A stretch of 64,000 nucleotides of DNA, from the NCBI GenBank assembly GCA_963799105.1, contig CAWCVR010000007.1, forward strand, positions 322,936 to 386,935, given 5' to 3'. Positions 1 to 9,352 of this stretch are shown here, piece after piece. This stretch comes from CAWCVR01 sp963799105 (GTDB lineage: Bacteria > Acidobacteriota > Terriglobia > Bryobacterales > Bryobacteraceae). Both the position numbers and the translations under genes were made by a program. Each line of letters begins with the position of its first letter. Positions within the stretch are counted from its first letter, which is position 1. The notes under the pieces were generated by a model. It had not been told where the DNA came from, did no database searches, and worked only from the letters and a program-made list of their open reading frames with translations.

Positions 1-174
1 TTCGGCTTAGAGCTGAAGCAGGACAGCTATGAGCGAAGTCTCAAGTCCGGCTTCCAGTACGGCCGCCGGTTCAGATTGGCCCCGAAGGCGACCTCGCTAC
101 GGATCGTCGTTCGCGATCCAGGTAGCGGCAGCATGGGCACATTGACGATTCCGGTCTCCGCCAACATCAATTAG
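1..174 (+). CDS. C-terminal end of a VWFA-related exported protein (partial)
   Basis: The window opens inside a gene; frame 1 stays open for 57 codons to the TAG at 172-174. The tail contains a stretch ending RIVVRDPGSGSMGTLTIPV, which matches the closing beta strands typical of the acidobacterial VWFA-related domain family (compare the tail of the gene at 13824-15362, which ends SAVGSVTFPVK). The start and the VWA fold itself lie outside the window. Function of the family is not established; members are exported. It is followed by the FG-GAP/ASPIC gene after 71 nt. Confidence 0.7.
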   Translation, partial: FGLELKQDSYERSLKSGFQYGRRFRLAPKATSLRIVVRDPGSGSMGTLTIPVSANIN

Positions 175-245
175 CCCGTATTGAGCGTCTCGCGCTCTTC
201 AAACAGCGCTCATCGCCATCCTCGCCTGTAGTATTCTGAACTTTG

Positions 246-1919
246 ATGCGCTGGCGAATCCTCGCGTTCTTCGGGGCGGTTCTGGTTATTGCGGCAGTGC
301 CTGAGCTGGGACCTATCGCATTCGAGGAAATCGCGGACCGCGCCGGGATCCATTTCGTAGCGGACAACTCCCCGACGGCGAACAAGAACCTGCCCGAAAC
401 GATGCTCGCCGGTGTGGCGCTTTTCGATTACGACAATGACGGCTACCTGGACATTTACTTCGTCAACGGCGCGGCCATCCCATCGCTGAAGAAAGAATCG
501 CCCAAGTATTGGAACCGCCTTTTTCACAATAACCGCGACGGAACCTTCACGGACGTTACGGAGAAAGCCGGAGTCAAGGGCGAGGGCTATAACATCGGCG
601 TCGCTATTGGAGATTACGACAACGATGGATGGCCGGACATCTTCATCGCCAGCGTGACAAAGAACCAGCTTTTTCATAACAACCACGACGGCACCTTTAC
701 CGACGTAACGGACAAAGCCGGAGTGGGCGGGGCTATGCTGGACGGAAAGAAGATGTGGGCGGTGGCCGCCGGCTGGTTCGACTACGATAACGACGGCCGC
801 CTGGACCTGTTTGTGTCGAACTATTGCAAGTGGGAGGTCAACAAAGACCCTTTTTGCGGGCCCAATCCGAATGTGCGCGCCTACTGCCATCCCAAGAACT
901 ACGCGCCGCTTCCCAATACGCTTTATCGCAACAACGGGGACGGAACGTTCACGGACGTGTCGGCGGCCACAGGCATTGGCGAGATCCGCGGCAAAGGAAT
1001 GGGCGTAGCCTTCGCCGACTACGATCATGACGGCTTCATGGACGTGTTCGTGGCCAACGACAACGCGCCGAATATGCTCTTCCACAATTTGGGCGGCAAG
1101 AAATTCGAGGAGGTAGCGCTGCAGGCCGGCGTGGCGTATCCCGACTCCGGCTCTTATATGTCGGGCATGGGGGCCGATTTCCGCGACATCGATAATGACG
1201 GCAACGACGATATCTGGGTGACCGGCTTCGAGGGCGACACCTTCCCGTTGTTCCGGAATCGCGGCGCGGCGGGCGATTTTGACGAGATCACGGGCGCCGC
1301 CGGGTTAGCCGGCGTCACGCGCCCCATGTCGGGCTGGTCGAATGGGATCTTCGATCTCGACAACGATGGATGGAAGGACCTCCTGGTGGCGCGCGGGCAC
1401 GTGCTCGATAACATCGCCCTGATGTCGCTGCGCAAACCCGAAGAACCCAACACGGTGTTGCGCAATCTGGGAAACGGCAAGTTTCAGGACGTGAGCGCGG
1501 GCGCCGGCGCCGCATTCCAGACGGCTTTGCCGCATCGCGGCGTCGCGTTCGGCGACGTGGATAACGATGGCCGCATCGACGCCGTGGTCACCGTGCTTCA
1601 GGGCAACGCGCAATACTTCCACAATATTTCGAAGAACGGCAATCACTGGATTTTGCTGAAACTGGTGGGGGTGATAAGCAATCGCATGGGATTGGGAGCG
1701 CAGGTGCGCATCACGACCGATGCTGGAACGCAGTACAATCACGCCACTACCAGCACCGGTTACGCCTGCTCGAGCGATCCGCGCGTGCACTTCGGTTTGG
1801 GGCCGTCGAAGGTGGTGAAAGAGATCGATATCGTCTGGCCCAGCCGCATCCACCAGACGCTGCACAACGTGCCGGCGGATCAAATTCTGACGATCACCGA
1901 AGCGGCGGACCGGCAATAG
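246..1919 (+). CDS. CRTAC1-like exported FG-GAP repeat protein with ASPIC/UnbV C-terminal domain
   Basis: A 557-residue protein with a short hydrophobic N terminus (LAFFGAVLVIAAVPELG) that looks like a signal peptide. Seven calcium-binding type loops of the form DxDNDGxxD occur at about residues 61, 124, 180, 259, 315, 372 and 438, the pattern of an FG-GAP/VCBS beta-propeller. The last 80 residues contain GAQVRITT, HFGLG and IDIVWPS, diagnostic of the ASPIC/UnbV domain. ATG at 246 is preferred; a TTG lies directly in front at 243. Members are extracellular, with unknown ligand. It converges tail-to-tail with the TPR gene, the stop codons being 21 nt apart. The function is not proven; the family call is firm. 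Confidence 0.88.
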   Translation: MRWRILAFFGAVLVIAAVPELGPIAFEEIADRAGIHFVADNSPTANKNLPETMLAGVALFDYDNDGYLDIYFVNGAAIPSLKKESPKYWNRLFHNNRDGTFTDVTEKAGVKGEGYNIGVAIGDYDNDGWPDIFIASVTKNQLFHNNHDGTFTDVTDKAGVGGAMLDGKKMWAVAAGWFDYDNDGRLDLFVSNYCKWEVNKDPFCGPNPNVRAYCHPKNYAPLPNTLYRNNGDGTFTDVSAATGIGEIRGKGMGVAFADYDHDGFMDVFVANDNAPNMLFHNLGGKKFEEVALQAGVAYPDSGSYMSGMGADFRDIDNDGNDDIWVTGFEGDTFPLFRNRGAAGDFDEITGAAGLAGVTRPMSGWSNGIFDLDNDGWKDLLVARGHVLDNIALMSLRKPEEPNTVLRNLGNGKFQDVSAGAGAAFQTALPHRGVAFGDVDNDGRIDAVVTVLQGNAQYFHNISKNGNHWILLKLVGVISNRMGLGAQVRITTDAGTQYNHATTSTGYACSSDPRVHFGLGPSKVVKEIDIVWPSRIHQTLHNVPADQILTITEAADRQ

Positions 1920-1940
1920 CCACACAGCAGTGTGGGGGCT

Positions 1941-3071
1941 CTACCGCTTTTCGGCTGCCGGCGGATTTCGCTTTTCCTCAAGCCGTTTCTGCGCGTCTTC
2001 CCGCACGCGGCGTGCTTCCGCCGTCTCGCGGTCGCCGTCAGCCGTCCGCTTCAATTTGTAGTAGACTCTGGCGAGCGCCGCGTGCGCCTCGGAGAAGTTC
2101 GGATAATCCCGGATCAGTTGCTCCAACTCCTGGAGCGCCTGTTCGGTGAGTCCCTGTGTCAAGTGAATCGACGCCCGCTGATACAGCGCGCCGGGATCGT
2201 TGGGACGCACCTGCAGCGCCATCGTGATGTGCGACAGCGCCTCATTCGGCTTGCCATCCTGCAGGAGCAGCAGGGTTATTTCCGTGTTGGCCGTGAAATC
2301 GTACGGATTCACTTTCAGCTCTTCGTTGAACTGCGCGGCCGCCTCTTCCATTTTGCCGCCGGCCTTCAATGCCTGCCCGTAAAGCGTGTGCACCCACGGC
2401 ATCTTCGGATCGAGTTGCACGGCACGCGCCAAGTGCCCTGCCGCCGCCACCAGGTCGTTACGCAGCAACTCGCTTTGCCCCAGCAGGAAGGCCGCTTCCG
2501 CCGACTCGCCGTCACTCAGGATGCGATCCAGCAGAACCTGTGCCTCCCGGATCCGATTGTCTTTCATGAGCGCCATGCCGAGCACGTAGACGACGGCGTG
2601 GTCGTCGGGATATTCCTGGCGCAGCGGCGTGAGCACCTCCACCGCTTTGGCCGGCTGGTCCGTTTCCAGCATGCAATCGGCCAGCAGCAGGGCCGGGTTC
2701 AGCTCCAATGGTTGCAGTTTGTGGAGCACTTCCAGATGCTCGACGGCATCGGGCAACCGCCCGACCTTGTAGTACGCCAGCGCCAGGTTCATCCTGACGC
2801 GAGGATTGTTCGGCAGTTGCTGGAGTGCGATATTGTACTGCGTAATGGCGCCGGCGAACTGCCCGTCCTGCACCAGGGCGGCGCCCAGATTGGAACGGAT
2901 CTCGGCCGCGTCGGGATAGCTCCGCAGGAACTCGCGGTAAAGCCGGATGGCGGTTGCCACATCGCCGGACTGTAGCGCCGTCTGGGCTTCACGCAAAGGA
3001 TCCTCGGGCCCGCCGGCCCAAAGCGCGGCGAGTCCCAACGGAAGCGCTAGAACAAGTGCGGCGAGTCTCAC
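1941..3071 (-). CDS. exported tetratricopeptide-repeat protein
   Basis: A 376-residue TPR protein. I start it at GTG 3071 because this gives a clean signal peptide (MRLAALVLALPLGLAALWAG) and because a perfect TATAAT lies nine bases upstream; a longer reading to 3251 adds a low-complexity arginine-rich stretch. About nine TPR units follow (for example GDVATAIRLYREFLRSYPDAAEIRSN is split over one helix pair, then AVEHLEVLHKLQP, AVEVLTPLRQEYP, QALQELEQLIRDYPNFSEAH). The C terminus is charged (RRVREDAQKRLEEKR). It is a paralogue of the gene at 20338-21420: both begin with the same helix layout and share the phrase LNLALAYYK. TPR proteins scaffold protein contacts; the partner is unknown but probably among the neighbouring exported proteins. 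Confidence 0.85.
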   Translation of the reverse strand: MRLAALVLALPLGLAALWAGGPEDPLREAQTALQSGDVATAIRLYREFLRSYPDAAEIRSNLGAALVQDGQFAGAITQYNIALQQLPNNPRVRMNLALAYYKVGRLPDAVEHLEVLHKLQPLELNPALLLADCMLETDQPAKAVEVLTPLRQEYPDDHAVVYVLGMALMKDNRIREAQVLLDRILSDGESAEAAFLLGQSELLRNDLVAAAGHLARAVQLDPKMPWVHTLYGQALKAGGKMEEAAAQFNEELKVNPYDFTANTEITLLLLQDGKPNEALSHITMALQVRPNDPGALYQRASIHLTQGLTEQALQELEQLIRDYPNFSEAHAALARVYYKLKRTADGDRETAEARRVREDAQKRLEEKRNPPAAEKR

Positions 3072-3086
3072 GCTTATGAAATTATA
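3072..3086 (-). promoter_or_regulatory. TATAAT -10 hexamer immediately before the GTG start (leaderless-type promoter)
   Basis: On the minus strand TATAAT (3086-3081) is followed by nine bases and then GTG at 3071. With a usual -10 to start-of-transcript distance of about seven bases the mRNA would begin at or within two bases of the start codon. No Shine-Dalgarno motif fits between them. Confidence 0.5.
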
Positions 3087-3287
3087 GCGTGCGGACCTGG
3101 TGGGCCTGCGAAAAACCGCCCACAGCGGCGATCCGCCATCGACGCGGACTCCAGGCACTACCACTCTTCCCGGGTGTGCGAAACATACGTGGATTCGCCT
3201 ACCGCTTATGGGGCAGTATCGCGTCCAGTGGCGGGCGTGCACCAATGGCACAGAGTCGCTCTTGAACGGCCGCGCTAAGCCTGCCGC

Positions 3288-3368
3288 CGGCCAGACTGTG
3301 GCCGATTCCGAATCGTAACTCTATGTTTTTAAAGAATTTTCGTCGCGGCGGTCGGCCACACTGTGGCC
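3288..3368. repeat. two copies of a 16-bp near-palindrome, 65 bp apart
   Basis: CGGCCAGACTGTGGCC at 3288-3303 and CGGCCACACTGTGGCC at 3353-3368 differ by one base. The second copy contains a perfect 7-1-7 palindrome (GGCCACA-C-TGTGGCC). They sit in the 636-bp gap between the divergent TPR gene and the VWFA/LolA-like gene and could be a regulator site. Apart from this pair I see no gene, RNA or terminator in 3087-3707. Confidence 0.4.
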
Positions 3369-3707
3369 AAGTTGTTCCCCGCAAGCTCCCAACCCAGGTA
3401 TCCGGTGCTGGCCGAATCCGGCTGGCCTCGCCCGCATCGGGCCAGGCTGCGCGGCTTGGAAGTGGATTCGGCGGTGTGATGTGGGGCAGGATGGCATCCC
3501 GCCTGGGCGGCATTGACAAACGCCCGCGTGAGGCCGATTACCAATCGGCCGCAGGTTGCTAACCCGCCCCACAAGAGCACTGCGGGCCTTGCGCATCGTA
3601 CGCTCGGATTCGAGCGGTTTTGAGGACGAACCGCCCCCCGCGCCCACTTTCAAGTCTTTCACCCCACTCTTCCCGGAACGGTCCCCAAAGGAGCATAATG
3701 GGATCAA

Positions 3708-6221
3708 ATGCCCACTCTCGCTTGCCTCGGAAAGACGGTCCTGTTATGGGCCGTGTTCTGTGCATCCGGCCTCCATGCCGAGCAGGGCCTCCTGTCGTTT
3801 GTGTTCGGTCCAAGTTCCCCGGAAGCAGCGCGGCAATCCGCGCACGCCGCGGCTGCGGCGGCACACCGCTGGGTGCATACCGCCGGCGGCGTGGTCGAAC
3901 TCAGGCGTGGCGGCAGTCCGGATGTGCAACGCATGGATGCGGCCACGGGCGCCAAGGAAATGGACCAGGCGTTTGGCGATGCGGCGCTGGCGGCGCGCGA
4001 TGCCGATCCGTCTTCGTTCCTGGTCACTCTCGACTCCGCCGCGCAGGCCGCGGCGTTGCATCCCGGCGCCCGGGTCGTGGTTGCCGTTCTGAACAGCCCT
4101 TCGTTCTCAAGCGATGGAGAACGCACATTGGAACATCTGGGCGAGATCTGCCAGGCTCACGGGGTGAGGGTTCTCGTAGTGGACGCCGCGGAGGGGTCCA
4201 AAACCGTACCGAATGCCGCTCTCAACGGCTTGACCACAAAAACCGGCGGCGCATGGGTGCGGCAGGCAAAAGACCTGGGGCCGCAAGTGGCCATGGTGAC
4301 GCCGCCGGACGAGCCGCCCCCGCCGCCCGCTGCGACCGCGGCTGTGCCGGCCGCGGCCAAGGCCGCCGAGGCGGTGCATTCCGCGCGCAGCGGCATCCCC
4401 GATTTCGAGATTCCGGTGCAGATCCGGTTCATCCGCACTTCGGGAACGGGATCGACCTCCGAGAGCATTGCCGACCACGAAGCGGATTACGGCACAACCG
4501 CGACTCTCAGCTACGTGTCGAGTGCGCCGGGCGGCAGTATGGGTATCGCCGGGGGAGGCGGCTCGATGGAGGTCTCCTACTGGCCCAACGACCCCAACGC
4601 ACCCCTGCAGGGTCTGGTGACCGTCGAATCGCCGCTCAAAGCGCTGAGGTTCGATCTGGAAGACAATACGGGCACCTATCAGGCCCGCGCGCGCATCACC
4701 GCGACTGTCCGGAACGTCAAGGGGGCGGTGATCTGGACCGGACAGAGAGACGTCAATATTCATGGACCGGCGCAGAAGTTGAATGAGCGGCGCGAAGGCA
4801 GCATGTTCTTCATGCGCGCCGTGACCGTGGTCGGCCAGGGGCCCTTTACCCTGGAAGCCAAAGTGGAAGACCTGGTGGGGCACACCACGGGCACGATTCA
4901 GACACCGTTGCGAGTCGGACGAAATGCCCCGGGCCTGGTCGCCACCGATGCCCTGGTGGTGCGCCCGTTCAAGGGGTCCGCAGACAAGTTCGAAGCCGAC
5001 CAGGTGCTGAGCTACGAAGGAGAGGCGCTATCTCCGATGCTCGACCCCGTCTTCCGCGCCGATCGGCCGGTCGATTTGCAGATCTACCTGCGGCTGTATC
5101 CGGACATCCACGGCTCGCCGCTCGATTTGAGCATGGAAGTCCTGAGCGAAGGACGCGTGGTGGCCCGCATGGCGTTGCCATTCAAAGGTGGACTGGCAAG
5201 CAGTGCGCGCGATGGCGCATCCTCGATGAGCGGTAGCGCGAACATCGTAGGCGGGCAGGCCAAGGAATTCCCGTATCTGGTGAATTTGAAGGGCGCCAAA
5301 TTCCCCGCCGGCGATTACCAGGGCATCATTTCAATCCGTCAGGGCAAGAGCGTGATCCGGCGGGTGGTCGCGTTCAAGGTAGTTGGAAACGGCGCCACGG
5401 CGCCGGCGGAGATGGCGAAGGGGCCCCGGGTTTCGGCGGCGGCCGATGACGCCGAAACCGCGGCGGTGGTGCTGCCGGATATAGAGCCGGCCACGATCGA
5501 TTCGAGTGGGCTCAAAATGCGCGACGAGGACCAGAAGCAGCTCTGGGACGCGGCTGCCAAGACCGCGATGGGCTACCTCGACCAGCTTCCGAATTTCCGC
5601 TGCATTCAGGAAACGCATCGGTTCACCGCGCCCGCAAAGAGCCCCGATCAACTGAAAGAGGCCGACTCATACAGGGACGAGTTGATATTCGAAGACCGCC
5701 AGGAGCGGTATCAGCGATTGGATGCCGATGGAGTAACCGCCGATAACGCCCCGATGGAAAACAAAGGCATCCGGGCCCGCAACGAATTCGGTTCTCTGCT
5801 GCGTGGCCTCTTTGACCCCAAAGTCAGCGCATCCTACCACTGGGCGGGCCGCTCAATGGCCCTGGGTGTGCTCTGCCAGGTCTTCGAGTTCGAAGTTTCC
5901 CGAGCCAAATCCAACTTTGTCCTGCATTACAACAACGCGGTTGAAGCAGCGGCCTATAAAGGGCGCGTTTTCATCGACGATGAAACGGGAATGGTGCGCA
6001 GGCTCACGATTCAGGGAGCCGGCCTGTCGAAGGACTTTCCCCTGCAATCGCCCTCTCTTTCACTCGACTATGGCATGGTGAAGATCGGCGAAGACGATTA
6101 TCTGTTGCCGCTCCGCTCCGTTCTGCAATTACGGCAGGCCAAGGTGTTTGTCCGCAACGAAGCCGTTTTCCGCGATTACCGCAAGTTCCGGGCGGAGTCG
6201 CACATCAAGTACGACAAGTGA
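3708..6221 (+). CDS. large exported protein with VWA-like N-terminal region and LolA-like C-terminal region
   Basis: An 837-residue protein. Residues 1-25 (KTVLLWAVFCASGLHA) form a signal peptide. Residues about 30-200 look like a degenerate VWA-type alpha/beta domain, followed by a proline/alanine linker (PPDEPPPPPAATAAVP, near 200). A central beta-rich part follows, and the last 210 residues (from AAKTAMGYLDQLPNFRCIQETHRF) resemble the exported acidobacterial proteins that end in a LolA-like half-barrel. AAAGGAG at about 3687-3693 is the likely ribosome site. The stop overlaps the next start by GTGA, so the two genes are probably translated together. No catalytic motif is visible and the reaction, if any, is unknown. 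The gene could instead be called a VWFA-related protein; I prefer to state both parts. Confidence 0.7.
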   Translation: MPTLACLGKTVLLWAVFCASGLHAEQGLLSFVFGPSSPEAARQSAHAAAAAAHRWVHTAGGVVELRRGGSPDVQRMDAATGAKEMDQAFGDAALAARDADPSSFLVTLDSAAQAAALHPGARVVVAVLNSPSFSSDGERTLEHLGEICQAHGVRVLVVDAAEGSKTVPNAALNGLTTKTGGAWVRQAKDLGPQVAMVTPPDEPPPPPAATAAVPAAAKAAEAVHSARSGIPDFEIPVQIRFIRTSGTGSTSESIADHEADYGTTATLSYVSSAPGGSMGIAGGGGSMEVSYWPNDPNAPLQGLVTVESPLKALRFDLEDNTGTYQARARITATVRNVKGAVIWTGQRDVNIHGPAQKLNERREGSMFFMRAVTVVGQGPFTLEAKVEDLVGHTTGTIQTPLRVGRNAPGLVATDALVVRPFKGSADKFEADQVLSYEGEALSPMLDPVFRADRPVDLQIYLRLYPDIHGSPLDLSMEVLSEGRVVARMALPFKGGLASSARDGASSMSGSANIVGGQAKEFPYLVNLKGAKFPAGDYQGIISIRQGKSVIRRVVAFKVVGNGATAPAEMAKGPRVSAAADDAETAAVVLPDIEPATIDSSGLKMRDEDQKQLWDAAAKTAMGYLDQLPNFRCIQETHRFTAPAKSPDQLKEADSYRDELIFEDRQERYQRLDADGVTADNAPMENKGIRARNEFGSLLRGLFDPKVSASYHWAGRSMALGVLCQVFEFEVSRAKSNFVLHYNNAVEAAAYKGRVFIDDETGMVRRLTIQGAGLSKDFPLQSPSLSLDYGMVKIGEDDYLLPLRSVLQLRQAKVFVRNEAVFRDYRKFRAESHIKYDK

Positions 6222-8740
6222 GAGGGACCGGGTCCGTATTGGCGTTCACGCCGGCCTCGCGATTGGCGGCTTCCTCCCGGAAGCCCACCCGAGTATTCAC
6301 TGTCTGTCTTCTGGCCGCCGGAATTGCCGGTGTGGGTTCATTCATCCTGCTGAGAGGAGCCGCACCCCAGGCATCGCCGGGCCGCCTGGCAGTCATCATC
6401 GTCGATTACCCCGCGGAGGGTTCCTTCTTTCCTCCCGAGATCACGCCTCCCACCTTTCTCTGGCGCGACGCGGCGGCCAATGTAACTTCGTGGACTATCG
6501 ACATCGCTTTTTCGGACCGCGCTCCCGCCATTCACGTGACATCTTCCGGCGAACCGCTGCGCATCGGAGAAATCGATCCGGAAGCTGTGTCGGTCAACAA
6601 CGAGCTTCCCAAGCTGACCCCGGAGCAGGCGGCCGCGCATACCTGGACCCCCGATGCCGGCACCTGGGAGGCGATCAAGAGACATTCCGTTGGATCGCCG
6701 GCAACCATCGCGATCACCGGGTTTCGCGACGAGGACCTGAAGCAGCCGGTCTCCGGCGGCCAGGTCAGAATCGAGACTTCCAGAGACGCAGTTGGAGCGC
6801 CGATCTTCTATCGCGACGTGCCGCTGATGCCCAATCAGGGCAGTAGAGGAGTGATCAGGCCGCTGGCGCCCGAGGCGATCGGGCTGATCAAATGGAGGCT
6901 GCGCTACCTGGACGAGCCGCGCGGCCGGGTGGTCATGCAGAAGATCTCGACGTGCGCCAACTGCCATTCCTTCTCCGCCGACGGCAAGACATTGGGACTC
7001 GACGTGGACGGCCCACAGGACGACCGCGGTCTGTATGCCCTGATCCCGGTGGTGCGGCAAGCGTCGATTCGCACTCGGGATGTGATCAAGTGGCCCACCG
7101 TCCGCGATCCCGCCGTCCCCCGGCTGAGAGCCGCTTTCATGTCGCAGGTCTCCCCGGACGGACGCTACGTTCTCTCGACGATCGACGATCGGGATGCCGC
7201 CCGGCGCGCGGGGGGGCGCACGCTGGAAGATAAGTATTACGTTGCCAACTTCCTGGACTACCGGTTCCTGCAAGTGTTTTATCCGACGCGAGGCATTCTG
7301 GCATGGTATGACCGCGACACAAGGCGTTTGCAGCCGCTGCCGGGCGCCGATGACCCGCGATACGTACAGGCCGGTGGTGTTTGGAGCCCCGACGGAAAGA
7401 ACGTCGTGTTCGCCCGGGCCGAAGCGAAAACTCCCTATCCACCGGGATTCCCGATGGCCCGCTACGCCAACGACCCAAAGGAAACCCAGATTCAATATGA
7501 CCTTTACAGGATCCCGTTCAACCAGGGAAAGGGTGGCCAGGCGGAGCCTGTCCGCGGCGCCTCCGCCAACGGGATGAGCAACAACTTTCCGAAGGTATCG
7601 CCGGATGGCCGCTGGATCGTGTTTGTCGAATGCCGGAATGGAATGGTCATGCGGCCGGACGGCAAACTCTACATGGCGCCTTTCGACGGCGGCGAAGCCC
7701 GGCTCATGAAGTGCAATACGCCGCTGATGAACTCGTGGCACACCTTCTCGCCTAACGGCCGCTGGATGGCCTTCTCTTCAAAGAGCCGCTCGCCGTACAC
7801 GCAATTGTACCTGACGCACCTGGACGCCAACGGAAACGATACGCCGCCTATCCTGGTCGATAACGCCACGGCTGCGAACCGCGCGGTGAACTTGCCGGAG
7901 TTCGCGAACATCCCGAAGGGAGGCCTGGAGAAGATCGACCCGCTGGCAACCGAGTTCTACCGGATGGAGAATCAGGCCGTCGAGCTGATGACTAAGGGCC
8001 GGTTTGGCGAGGCGATTGCGGTGTGGCGCGAGGCTCTGGGGATGGATCCGAGCGATGGCAAGGCGCACCTCAACCTGGGCTATTCGCTGGGCCAGACCGG
8101 CCGCTTGCGCGAGGCCCTGGCGGAGTATCGCAGAGCTTGCGACCTAAGTCCGGACGATCCGATAGCCTTTGCCGATCTGGCGCTGGCGCTGAGGCTGGAT
8201 GGCAAGCCGGACGAAGCCATCTCCAATTACCGGAAGTCTCTGGCACTCGATGCCGCAAACGCCGGAGTGCAGGCCGACTTGGGTGCGATGTTGTCCGGGA
8301 AGGGTGAAACCGCCGAGGGACTCGAACACCTGGAGAGGGCTGTGGCCTTGAAACCCGAGTCGGCTGCCGTGCAGAATACGTTTGCGTCCGCGCTATTAAA
8401 GATCGGCCGGACCGCCGAAGCCACCGCGCATCTGGAGAAGGCTGTGGAACTGGCCCCGGATTCGACGGAGTTCCGCTTGAGCCTAGCCCAGGCGCTAGCG
8501 CAGGCGGGGCGCTTCACCGAAGCCATTTCGCAATTGCAGAAATCCATCGAGATCGGCGGTGGCCGGGACTGGCAATGCTACGACATGCTGGGCGCCGTCT
8601 ACAGCAGGATGGGCCGCCCCGACGAGGCCATCCGGGCCGGGCGCCGGGCCCTGGACCTGGCCCTCGCCGGCCAAGACGGGGAACTGGTCCGGAACTTGCG
8701 CGCCAAGTTGGCGGGCTACGAGCAAACCCGGCAGCGCTAG
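6218..8740 (+). CDS. exported PD40 beta-propeller/TPR protein with one CxxCH haem motif (copy 1)
   Basis: An 840-residue protein starting at GTG 6218 in a 4-base GTGA overlap with the upstream stop. One membrane or signal segment (TVCLLAAGIAGVGSFILL) lies at about 28-45. A conserved N-terminal beta domain contains FPPEITPPTFLWR (about 70-82). CANCH at residue 246 is a single c-type haem attachment site. PD40 (TolB-like) propeller blades follow at about 308-545 with SPDGRYV, SPDGKNVVFA, SPDGRWIVF and SPNGRWMAF. Residues about 578-835 are TPRs. It is closely paralogous to the gene at 17746-20220, including the phrases FPPEITPPTFLWR, CANCHS, LPGADDP and NGMSNNFPKVSPDGRWIV. It is probably periplasmic or surface-bound. 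Its electron partner and substrate are unknown. Confidence 0.85.
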   Translation: MRGTGSVLAFTPASRLAASSRKPTRVFTVCLLAAGIAGVGSFILLRGAAPQASPGRLAVIIVDYPAEGSFFPPEITPPTFLWRDAAANVTSWTIDIAFSDRAPAIHVTSSGEPLRIGEIDPEAVSVNNELPKLTPEQAAAHTWTPDAGTWEAIKRHSVGSPATIAITGFRDEDLKQPVSGGQVRIETSRDAVGAPIFYRDVPLMPNQGSRGVIRPLAPEAIGLIKWRLRYLDEPRGRVVMQKISTCANCHSFSADGKTLGLDVDGPQDDRGLYALIPVVRQASIRTRDVIKWPTVRDPAVPRLRAAFMSQVSPDGRYVLSTIDDRDAARRAGGRTLEDKYYVANFLDYRFLQVFYPTRGILAWYDRDTRRLQPLPGADDPRYVQAGGVWSPDGKNVVFARAEAKTPYPPGFPMARYANDPKETQIQYDLYRIPFNQGKGGQAEPVRGASANGMSNNFPKVSPDGRWIVFVECRNGMVMRPDGKLYMAPFDGGEARLMKCNTPLMNSWHTFSPNGRWMAFSSKSRSPYTQLYLTHLDANGNDTPPILVDNATAANRAVNLPEFANIPKGGLEKIDPLATEFYRMENQAVELMTKGRFGEAIAVWREALGMDPSDGKAHLNLGYSLGQTGRLREALAEYRRACDLSPDDPIAFADLALALRLDGKPDEAISNYRKSLALDAANAGVQADLGAMLSGKGETAEGLEHLERAVALKPESAAVQNTFASALLKIGRTAEATAHLEKAVELAPDSTEFRLSLAQALAQAGRFTEAISQLQKSIEIGGGRDWQCYDMLGAVYSRMGRPDEAIRAGRRALDLALAGQDGELVRNLRAKLAGYEQTRQR

Positions 8741-8938
8741 AATCGGCGGGCGGCACGCGCGCAGCGAGGTGCGGGGTTCCGCGCAGCCGCGTTCCGCTGC
8801 GCGCGACATACGCGTCCGGCCTGCCCCCGATAACTCCGGCAGTCAGTTATTCGTTTCCAGCCCACCGGCCTTGGATTCCCAGGCATAGCGGACGCCGCGG
8901 CGTGCGTGGTCGAGTGCGGGCTGGGCGAGCGACTTCGG

Positions 8939-9190
8939 CGCTCGCGAGAAGGTACCCAGGTCCGCTCACGAGAAGTTACCCGCCAAAAGCGAGCTTCTGG
9001 CGCAAGGGGAAGTGCGCGGCCCGAATGCCAAGGAGAGCCCGGCGGCCGGATCGCGCGTGGGATACAAAGACGTTGCGCGCCTTCGGCGCGGACGATGCCG
9101 CCAGTTTCATCCCCTTGCCCGCGGACAAGGCCTGTTCTTCGGATGGGTCACCGGCTCTATCGGAGCACAAGTGGGTAACTTCTCGTGAGC
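8939..9190. mobile_element. MITE-like relic with 18-bp perfect inverted ends and a doubled left repeat
   Basis: GCTCACGAGAAGTTACCC (8964-8981) is the exact reverse complement of 9173-9190. A second, slightly diverged copy of the left repeat (GCTCGCGAGAAGGTACCC, about 8940-8957) sits 24 bp outside it. Multiple short terminal repeats are a feature of IS21-type elements, so this may be a small non-autonomous derivative; that assignment is inference. No transposase remains in the 190 bp between. The rest of the 8741-9352 gap shows no gene. Confidence 0.5.
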
Positions 9191-9352
9191 GCCCGGGACG
9201 AGCGACATACCTGCATCCTCTTGGGCATGGGCCGGACCGGTTCACAGCGGCCGGAACGCGGAACGGTCTGAGCGCACCGCCCGCCGCTCCGGGCGCAAAA
9301 AAGGGGGCGGCCAGCCGCCCCCTTCCTGGAATTCCAGCCTCGCGGACGAAGC

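Noticed and set aside
210..1085. Long minus-strand open frame opposite the ASPIC gene
   Set aside because: Composition (valine/arginine/histidine-rich, no domain) is that of an antisense shadow in GC-rich DNA; the plus-strand protein is clearly real.
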